Positions 32,332-37,800 of a stretch of DNA of 37,800 bases are shown in pieces. Origin of the DNA: Lachnospiraceae bacterium. Its GTDB lineage: Bacteria > Bacillota > Clostridia > Lachnospirales > Lachnospiraceae. Both the position numbers and the translations under genes were made by a program. The stretch spans positions 1-37,800 of the forward strand of contig JAILFA010000036.1 of assembly GCA_024687125.1 (NCBI GenBank), given 5' to 3'. The notes under the pieces are model-generated. The model did not search any database and was not told where the DNA came from. It worked only from the letters and a program-made list of their open reading frames with translations. Within the stretch, counting starts at the first letter, position 1. Every line of letters starts with the position of its first letter.

Positions 32332-32799
32332 TCACATATTCCTGTACTTTTCCAGGGCGCGGTTCATTCTCTCGTTTTCCGCCTTTTCCTTGAGCCGGCT
32401 GATCAGGATCGCCAACGCGGAGCATACCGCAAAAGAGATCAGAAATCCGATCCAGGCAGAAGCATCGTCCGCCGGAAACCACGCGAAGAGAAGCACAAAC
32501 AGTATGATCGTACCGGTGATCGCCAGAAAGAACAGTACATTCCGCGTGATCATGGACATCGATCCGATCAGGTTGTCCGTGAGCAGGATATTACGCAGCA
32601 CCGTGATGATCAGTGCCAATGCGAGCAGCTGCGCGAGCGTTCCGGCGGAAAGCCCTTCTTTTCCGTACGCAAACAGGCTGGAGTACCCGGAGGCCGCCTC
32701 GCCGACGCACAGATCCAGCAGCAGAAAGATCGCCACGATAACGCCGTAGGTGGCAAACAGTTCGCTGAAATAATGAAATACGGTCCTTCGGTCTTCCAT
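32332..32799 (-). CDS. DUF3021-family membrane protein
   Basis: 155 aa with four transmembrane helices and a charged C-terminal tail (LKEKAENERMNRALEKYR). DUF3021 proteins are co-encoded with LytTR regulators, which they may control at the membrane. Its ATG overlaps the LytTR stop as TGATG; a GTG one codon earlier is also possible. It is the last gene of the ABC-LytTR operon. Confidence 0.85.
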   Translation of the reverse strand: MEDRRTVFHYFSELFATYGVIVAIFLLLDLCVGEAASGYSSLFAYGKEGLSAGTLAQLLALALIITVLRNILLTDNLIGSMSMITRNVLFFLAITGTIILFVLLFAWFPADDASAWIGFLISFAVCSALAILISRLKEKAENERMNRALEKYRNM

Positions 32800-33239
32800 C
32801 ACTTTATCCCCAGTCTCTTTCTCAGTTCATCCGAATACATTCTGGAAACGATGATCTGCTCTCCGTTGAGCAGCGTGACTCGGATCTTCCTGTTGATCTC
32901 CGCCTTCAGGCTCTTGACTTTCCTGAGGTTCAGGATCGCCTGCTTGCTGATGCGGATAAAATCCCCGGCCGGAAGCTGCTGCTCAAATTCATACAGTTTC
33001 AGTGCGGACTCATAGGTGGCTTCCTGTGTATAGACAAAGGTGTTTCTGTCGACGGCCTCTATATACAGGATCCGCGCGGCATCCAGCAGGATCGTCTCCC
33101 CGCCCTTCCGGACTGCGATCTGCATATCCGCCATGCGCATCATGGATACGAGCTTTTCGACCTGCGGCGACAGCTCAGGCGCCGTCACCCTGACGCCGAC
33201 GTCCGTGTACTTTTCATCGATGTCAATCTCGATCTTCAT
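32799..33239 (-). CDS. LytTR DNA-binding response regulator-like protein
   Basis: 146 aa, a LytTR domain at residues 50-146 (ILYIEAVDRNTFVYT, FIRISKQAILNLRKVKSL, IIVSRMY). There is no receiver domain, only a short N-terminal strand-helix part, so it is the stand-alone form. It binds direct-repeat operators in known family members. Its ATG follows the permease TAG with no gap. Probably regulates its own operon. Confidence 0.9.
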   Translation of the reverse strand: MKIEIDIDEKYTDVGVRVTAPELSPQVEKLVSMMRMADMQIAVRKGGETILLDAARILYIEAVDRNTFVYTQEATYESALKLYEFEQQLPAGDFIRISKQAILNLRKVKSLKAEINRKIRVTLLNGEQIIVSRMYSDELRKRLGIK

Positions 33240-33926
33240 CTATTCCAGTCCCTTTTTCCGATAGGCCAGAAGAAACAGCAGGATGCAGGCAAGAGCGTTA
33301 CCGATGAGGATCAGAGTGCCCGTCCCGGAAACATCCGCCAGAGACATCCGGTCGATCAGCAGCTTTATCTGCTGCGTGTAAGCAACTGCGGAAAACTTCT
33401 CTATGGTCTTGTTAAACATGGACAGCATCGGTGCGAACGCCAGCACCATCATGATCGGCAGGGAGACCGAGGTCGCCGTCATCTGGTTTTTGGACAGGAT
33501 CCCGATGCACGCCCCTGCCAGGATCGAGAGGATAAAGCCCGCCCCCATGAAAAGCAGGAAGACGGGTCTTTCGCCCGCACGCAGCGTCGCCGACATCACA
33601 GCCGCACCGAGCATGCAGATCGTCCAGACATACACGCCGATACCGGCCAGATACTGCACGGGGGTGATGTCCGCCATCAGCAGCACCCGCAGCGTGTTCT
33701 TTTCCTTTTCCTCGGAGATCACTGCCGTCGTTGCCATGAGCGGTGCCATCCCGATGTACATCACCGCGAACAGCCTGGTGAAGAAATGCTCCTGCATCCC
33801 CTCGATATTGACGGCGTTCTCCATGATGACCGTCATCAGGGGAAAGAGGATGAACTGGATCAGGATCGTCTTGTTTCTGACGGTGTCCCGGAGCTGCTTT
33901 TTGATGATCACAACCGTATTATGCAT
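33240..33926 (-). CDS. ABC-2-type transporter permease
   Basis: 228 aa with about six hydrophobic helices in the ABC-2 layout: a cytoplasmic N-terminus, TM1, an extracellular segment (NAVNIEGMQEHFFTR), the cytoplasmic coupling stretch ISEEKEKNTLRVLLM, then paired helices. It is the membrane half of the transporter. It follows the ATPase stop with no gap. Substrate unknown; drug or peptide export is common in such operons. Confidence 0.87.
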   Translation of the reverse strand: MHNTVVIIKKQLRDTVRNKTILIQFILFPLMTVIMENAVNIEGMQEHFFTRLFAVMYIGMAPLMATTAVISEEKEKNTLRVLLMADITPVQYLAGIGVYVWTICMLGAAVMSATLRAGERPVFLLFMGAGFILSILAGACIGILSKNQMTATSVSLPIMMVLAFAPMLSMFNKTIEKFSAVAYTQQIKLLIDRMSLADVSGTGTLILIGNALACILLFLLAYRKKGLE

Positions 33927-34775
33927 TTATTCGTCCTCCTCAAGCTTTCTTCCCGTCAGTTCCAGAAACACGCTTTCCAGTGAAGGTTCCGTGGAGTGGA
34001 TGGTCTCGACCCGCCCTTCCCTGAGCAGCGAGGCGATCCCGTCCGCCGCGTCTGCTCCGCGTTCCATTTCCATGTCCTCTCCGTCCGATAAATGCAGTCT
34101 GATCCTTTTTTGATGGTCGTATCTTCGGCAGATCTCTTCCGGTCTTCCCTCCTCTATGATCCTTCCCTCGTGCAGGAGCGCAACCCTGTCACAGAGCTTC
34201 GACGCCTCCTCCATGTTGTGCGTGGTGAGAAAGATCGTGTATCCCCGTTTTTTCTTGTCCAGGATGATCCTGTGAATGCCCCGCATCGTCTGCGGATCCA
34301 GTCCTCCCGTGGGCTCATCGAGAAAGATGATCTCCGGGGTATGCATGAACGCCCTCGCGAGCTGCAGTCTTGCGCGCATGCCCTTGGAAAGGTCTGAAGC
34401 CTGCTTGCCGTATGCGTCCCCCAGTCCTACCTCGCTCAGGATGTCCCGGATCCCGCTGCGCGGAACGCCGTAGAGGTCGGCGAATACCGCCAGATTCTCC
34501 CCGCAGGAAAATCGTTCATACACCCCGAAGCTGTCCATCATGATGCCGAACTTTTTCCTGTCTGCCCCGGTGAACGCCTCAGGTGCCTTGTCAAACACCG
34601 TGACTGTGCCGCTGTCACAGGGCAGCTGTCCGGTAAGGATCCGGATCAGTGTCGTCTTGCCGGCGCCGGACGGCCCCAGCAGTCCGAAGATGCTCCCCGC
34701 CGGGATCTCGAAGCTGATCCCCCGGAGTACCTCTTTCCGGTCAAATGATTTTCTGATATCTCTGCAGCTGATCAT
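33927..34775 (-). CDS. ABC transporter ATP-binding protein
   Basis: 282 aa. Walker A GPSGAGKTT (34-42), signature LSKGM (degenerate from LSGGQ), Walker B IIFLDEPTGGLD and H-loop THNM are visible. A C-terminal extension with acidic residues follows. GGGAGG lies 6 nt before the ATG. First gene of the four-gene operon with permease, LytTR and DUF3021. Confidence 0.93.
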   Translation of the reverse strand: MISCRDIRKSFDRKEVLRGISFEIPAGSIFGLLGPSGAGKTTLIRILTGQLPCDSGTVTVFDKAPEAFTGADRKKFGIMMDSFGVYERFSCGENLAVFADLYGVPRSGIRDILSEVGLGDAYGKQASDLSKGMRARLQLARAFMHTPEIIFLDEPTGGLDPQTMRGIHRIILDKKKRGYTIFLTTHNMEEASKLCDRVALLHEGRIIEEGRPEEICRRYDHQKRIRLHLSDGEDMEMERGADAADGIASLLREGRVETIHSTEPSLESVFLELTGRKLEEDE

Positions 34776-34807
34776 GTCCGTCCTCCCTGAAAAAATCTGA
34801 TATCCGG

Positions 34808-34836
34808 AGCGTACCAGAGTCCGGGGACGGACACAA
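34808..34836 (-). promoter_or_regulatory. promoter of the ABC-LytTR-DUF3021 operon
   Basis: -35 TTGTGT (34836-34831), a 17-nt spacer and -10 TACGCT (34813-34808) preceded by TGG (extended). The spacing is ideal though the hexamers are divergent. A LytTR operator would be expected upstream; I cannot point to one with confidence. Confidence 0.5.
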
Positions 34837-34860
34837 CCTCACTTTACGTAAGCTGCCGTT

Positions 34861-35103
34861 TTAAGTACATGAGTTGCCGGGGAGCCACAGCATGGTACCG
34901 TCGGACTGGAACGTAGCTTCTCCGCCGCCGAGATCGATCTCGGTCCCATTCGCGAGGGACACGGCGATGACCCTGTCGGAGGTCGTGTCATCGATCACTG
35001 CCGGAGCGTCAAGAAGCTGCGACAGCTTCGCGGGCGGATTGGTGATGATGAACAGAACGGCGTTATCCGGCACCGCGAGCATGATCAGGGCCATCTTCAT
35101 CAT
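34861..35103 (-). CDS. small protein of unknown function divergent from dinB
   Basis: 80 aa. The first 20 residues are hydrophobic (MALIMLAVPDNAVLFIIT) and the remainder is beta-like with Gly/Asp-rich turns (VSLANGTEIDLGGGEATF). No Cys cluster and no family recognised. The ATG has GGAGG 8 nt upstream. It shares a regulatory region with dinB, with its own extended -10. The good ribosome site and promoter support a real gene. Confidence 0.6.
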   Translation of the reverse strand: MMKMALIMLAVPDNAVLFIITNPPAKLSQLLDAPAVIDDTTSDRVIAVSLANGTEIDLGGGEATFQSDGTMLWLPGNSCT

Positions 35104-35153
35104 CTTCTCTTCCTCCGCTATTCGGACATTCCTATCCTCAGAAACCGTCACAT

Positions 35154-35182
35154 ATTTTATCACACGGATTTTTGTGTTGTAA
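35154..35182 (-). promoter_or_regulatory. promoter of the small dinB-divergent gene
   Basis: -35 TTACAA (35182-35177), a 17-nt spacer and -10 TAAAAT (35159-35154) preceded by TGA (extended). The -35 hexamer is the same six base pairs that read TTGTAA for dinB on the other strand. About 44 nt of leader. Confidence 0.6.
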
Positions 35183-35205
35183 AAACAGAACATATGTTCT
35201 ATACT
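35177..35205 (+). promoter_or_regulatory. dinB promoter with LexA (SOS) box
   Basis: -35 TTGTAA (35177-35182), a 17-nt spacer and -10 TATACT (35200-35205). The 14-bp palindrome AGAACATATGTTCT (35187-35200) lies in the spacer and overlaps the -10; it matches the Gram-positive LexA/DinR consensus CGAAC-N4-GTTCG at GAAC-N4-GTTC. LexA would block this promoter until DNA damage. Confidence 0.8.
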
Positions 35206-35230
35206 TGCCGTGACGGAGGAATGGCATGCG

Positions 35231-36514
35231 ATGGACCGTGCGATCCTGCACAGCGATATGAACGCTTTTTACGCGAGCGTGGAGATGCTGCACCACCCGG
35301 AGTTCGGCGACCGGCCGCTCGCGGTGGGCGGTGATCCCGAAGCGCGGCACGGGATCGTGCTGACCGCGAACTATCCCGCGAAGCGCCGCGGGGTCAGGAC
35401 CGGCATGGCCCTCTGGCAGGCCCGCCAGGCGTGCCCCGAGGTGATCCTTGTCCCGCCGCGGATGGATCTGTACCTGCGTTTCTCGCGCCTCGCGCACGAG
35501 ATCTACGGGGAGTACACGGACCTGCAGGAGCCCTTCGGGATCGATGAATCGTGGCTCGATGTGAGCGCATGCGCATCGGCTGCAGGGGACGCGTATTCCA
35601 TCGCGTCACAGATCAGCGGGCGCATGAAGCGGGAGCTGGGCCTCACGGTCTCCATCGGTGTCAGCTGGAACAAGATCTTTGCCAAGTTCGGCTCGGATTA
35701 CAGAAAACCGGACGCGATCACGGAGATCACGCGCGATAATTACCGCAGTCTTCTGTGGAGCGCCCCGGCGTCGGATCTGCTCTATGTAGGCCACGCGACC
35801 GCAAAAAAGCTGTACACTCTCGGGATCCGCACGATCGGTGACATCGCGGTCAGCGATCCGGAGATGCTCCGGGCACACCTGGGCAAGATCGGCTTCGTGC
35901 TGTGGACCTTTGCCAACGGCGAGGATCGGACGCCCGTCAGCCCTGAGGGCTTTGAATCCCCGATCAAAAGCATCGGCAACAGCACCACGACGCCGCGTGA
36001 TCTTGCGGATAACAGCGACGTGCAGATGGTGCTCCTGCTCCTTTCGGAGAGCGTCGCCTCACGTCTTAAGGACAACCATTTCGTCGGGAGGTGCATCGGG
36101 ATCTCCGTGCGGGACAACGGCCTGTTCTGGTTCACCAGACAGCAGAAGATTGCGATCCCGACCAATATCTCCGATGAGATCGCACGCGTCGCCATGGAAC
36201 TGTTTCTGAAGCACTACCGCTGGGAAGCCCCCATCCGCAGCCTCGGCGTCCGTGTATCCGAGCTCGAACCGGACGAATACTGCTATCAGACGAGTCTTTT
36301 CGTGGACGAACGCCGGCGGGAAAAGCAGTTTAAGATAGATACTGCCATGGATCAACTGCGCCGGCGCTTCGGGCACGATGTGCTGCTGCGCGGACGCATG
36401 TACTTCGACCGGAACCTCTCCGGACTGGATGCCAAAGCGGACGACCACATGGTGCATCCGCACGGCTATTTTGAAAGGGGGGTCAGGGTTTTCGGAGAGC
36501 AGGGGGAACCGTGA
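35231..36514 (+). CDS. dinB: DNA polymerase IV, Y-family
   Basis: 427 aa, a translesion DNA polymerase induced by damage. The catalytic Asp9 is in HSDMNAFYASVE, and Asp105/Glu106 are in GIDESWLDV; the fingers/palm segment SIGVSWNKIFAKFGSDYRKPD is also typical. Thumb and little-finger domains follow to the end. The start at 35231 is chosen because a GTG 21 nt upstream would precede the transcription start expected from the -10 at 35200-35205; GGAGG stands upstream. It is SOS-regulated and its end overlaps hflX by 32 nt. Confidence 0.94.
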   Translation: MDRAILHSDMNAFYASVEMLHHPEFGDRPLAVGGDPEARHGIVLTANYPAKRRGVRTGMALWQARQACPEVILVPPRMDLYLRFSRLAHEIYGEYTDLQEPFGIDESWLDVSACASAAGDAYSIASQISGRMKRELGLTVSIGVSWNKIFAKFGSDYRKPDAITEITRDNYRSLLWSAPASDLLYVGHATAKKLYTLGIRTIGDIAVSDPEMLRAHLGKIGFVLWTFANGEDRTPVSPEGFESPIKSIGNSTTTPRDLADNSDVQMVLLLLSESVASRLKDNHFVGRCIGISVRDNGLFWFTRQQKIAIPTNISDEIARVAMELFLKHYRWEAPIRSLGVRVSELEPDEYCYQTSLFVDERRREKQFKIDTAMDQLRRRFGHDVLLRGRMYFDRNLSGLDAKADDHMVHPHGYFERGVRVFGEQGEP

Positions 36515-37800
36515 TCCACGCGCCGAACTCCTTTACGCCCGCCGGATCCAGGAGGACCCGCAGCAGCGTACCGTCGGCTTCGTGCGTCTGAGAGAGGACT
36601 TCATAGCGATCGCACAGTGTACTCACAGCATCTCCCCTGTCGTAGGGGATGCGCAGCTCTGTCTCCTGATATCCCTGCCGCAGGCAGTCCAGGATCGCGT
36701 CGTACAGGCGCCCGATGTCCTCCGGGTCCCTGCCCGACATCAGGATCTGCATATCATCCGCCTGCAGTCTGTCGCAGGAGATCCTCTGTCCGCGGGAAAA
36801 GTCCGTGAGATCCACCTTGTTAAAAACGAACAGCCTCGGGATGTCCGAGGCCCCGATCTCAGCCAGTGTGTCGATCGTCGTCCGGATATGCCTGTCATAG
36901 GACTCCCGGTCGGACAGATCCACCACGATCAGCAGCAGATCCGCATAGCACGCTTCCTCCAGTGTGGAGCGGAAGGCCTTGACCAGCGTGTGCGGCAGAT
37001 GCTCGATCAGGCCGACGGTATCAGAGAGCAGAAATCCGATCCTGCTCCTGTCCGCCCGGATCCTGCGCACCGTGGTATCGAGCGTCGCGAACAGCATGTC
37101 CTCCGCGTATACCTGCTTCTCCGCGTCCGCGCCCGAGAGGCTGAGCAGCGCATTCATGATCGTGGATTTGCCGGCGTTGGTGTAGCCGATCAGCGACACC
37201 CTCGGGATGCGCTCACGCATGCGCCGGCGGCGCTGGATGGCGCGCTCCTTTTCCACACCGTCAAGTTCCCTGCGCAGTTCGTCCATCCGATGCTCAATGC
37301 GGCGTCTGTCCAGTTCGATCTGTTTCTCACCGGCACCTTTTCCCGACAGGGGACCGCTGGCGCCGCCCTGACGGCTGAGACCCTCATGGAGCCCGGCGAG
37401 GCGCGGGAGCAGATAGGCCAGCTGCGCGGATTCCACCTGAAGTTTTGCCTCACGGGTCCGTGCGCGCTCCGCGAAGATCATCAGGATCAGCCCGGTGCGG
37501 TCGATCACCTCGCAGTGAAAGGACTCGGTCAGATTGCGATGCTGCTTGGGGGACAGGGTGTTGTGACAGATCACCACGTCAATGGATCTGCCGGATGCTT
37601 CGGCAAGCCGCTCCTTTTCGGCGCGGATCTCCTCGATCTTGCCGCTCCCGAACAGAGTGGCGGCATTCGGACGCACGAGTGTCTGCGAAATGGACTTCAG
37701 GATAAAAATGCCCGCTGCGGTCGCTAGATCCCAGGTCTCACGCAGCTCACGGTCAATGTCCTCCGTATCCTCGAGCGCCGCGCCGATCAGGATGCCCAGG
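36483..37800 (-). CDS. hflX: GTPase HflX (5' end beyond the window)
   Basis: About 439 codons are visible; the start lies past 37800 because the frame remains open there and encodes typical HflX N-terminal sequence (TWDLATAAGIFILKSI). The GTPase motifs are GYTNAGKST (G1), FATLDTTVR (G2), DTVGL (G3) and NKVD (G4). The N-terminal domain carries the glycine-rich linker and the coiled region before G1. HflX binds stalled or hibernating 50S/70S ribosomes and splits them, and acts in heat and antibiotic recovery. Convergent overlap of 32 nt with dinB. Confidence 0.94.
   Translation of the reverse strand, partial: LGILIGAALEDTEDIDRELRETWDLATAAGIFILKSISQTLVRPNAATLFGSGKIEEIRAEKERLAEASGRSIDVVICHNTLSPKQHRNLTESFHCEVIDRTGLILMIFAERARTREAKLQVESAQLAYLLPRLAGLHEGLSRQGGASGPLSGKGAGEKQIELDRRRIEHRMDELRRELDGVEKERAIQRRRRMRERIPRVSLIGYTNAGKSTIMNALLSLSGADAEKQVYAEDMLFATLDTTVRRIRADRSRIGFLLSDTVGLIEHLPHTLVKAFRSTLEEACYADLLLIVVDLSDRESYDRHIRTTIDTLAEIGASDIPRLFVFNKVDLTDFSRGQRISCDRLQADDMQILMSGRDPEDIGRLYDAILDCLRQGYQETELRIPYDRGDAVSTLCDRYEVLSQTHEADGTLLRVLLDPAGVKEFGAWITVPPALRKP

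Noticed and set aside
35210..35230. GTG start of dinB at 35210
   Set aside because: The -10 at 35200-35205 puts transcription start at about 35212, beyond this codon; the ATG at 35231 has the ribosome site.
1..37800. Insertion sequences, integrases, prophage genes or attachment sites
   Set aside because: No transposase, integrase, phage structural or resolvase motifs were seen in any frame examined, and the tRNA-Glu has no visible duplicated 3' end.

Overview
This 37.8 kb window is a gene-dense, GC-rich chromosomal stretch of a Firmicute, most likely a Clostridia/Lachnospiraceae-type gut organism. The reasons are strong AGGAGG-type ribosome binding sites, extended -10 promoters (TGn-TATAAT), a Bacillus/clostridial LexA box, and families typical of that group: Lsa-type ABC-F, LytTR with DUF3021, WYL regulators, DUF4037, the YwaF-like membrane family, and GH36 and GH51 glycosidases. 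The taxon is an inference; no rRNA or other marker is present. Almost all genes are on the minus strand in short, tightly packed operons. Only three protein genes (L,D-transpeptidase, a leaderless esterase-like gene, dinB) are on the plus strand.

Layout, left to right. (1) 1-200: tRNA-Glu(CUC) with its promoter and terminator. (2) 223-4567: an operon of a LURP/tubby-like protein, a GH51 arabinofuranosidase, a macro-domain/HTH-like fusion and a patatin-like lipase. (3) 4640-5473: a divergent, secreted YkuD L,D-transpeptidase. (4) 5440-10806: an operon starting with an apparently leaderless nuclease-helicase-like ATPase, then rhomboid protease, SGNH esterase, YgjP-type metallopeptidase and GH36 alpha-galactosidase. 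(5) 10837-14240: dtd, panE and a DUF4037 nucleotidyltransferase-like gene, preceded by a YdcF-like membrane protein and a small Smr protein. (6) 14324-16157: an Lsa-type ABC-F ribosome-protection ATPase behind a 260-nt leader with a 4-codon upstream ORF and a strong terminator. (7) 16170-21373: lipoproteins, two Nudix enzymes, a CinA-type amidase, an esterase, a fructosamine-kinase-like protein and a 57-aa double-glycine peptide. (8) 21497-21800: an array of imperfect 65-bp tandem repeats. (9) 21850-27610: GH25 muramidase lipoprotein, YwaF-like membrane protein, a conserved unknown, fRMsr, two tandem YbaK-fold deacylases, GNAT, esterase and YfcE-like phosphoesterase. (10) 27771-32218: leaderless esterase-like gene, YfbK-like VWA protein, lipoprotein and WYL regulator. 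(11) 32332-34775: a four-gene ABC transporter/LytTR/DUF3021 operon with zero-gap junctions. (12) 34861-37800: a small unknown gene diverging from an SOS-box-controlled DNA polymerase IV, then hflX running off the window end.

Themes. Several genes concern translation quality and ribosome protection (dtd, two YbaK-fold proteins, ABC-F, HflX) and nucleotide or damage repair (MutT, Pol IV, CinA, fRMsr, fructosamine kinase). Cell-envelope enzymes (L,D-transpeptidase, GH25) and plant-glycan enzymes (GH51, GH36) fit a gut anaerobe. The most distinctive non-coding structures are the ABC-F attenuator leader, the 65-bp repeat array beside the GG-motif peptide gene, the divergent promoter pair around the LexA box that shares one -35 hexamer, and two promoters placed so that the start codon is at or next to the transcription start.
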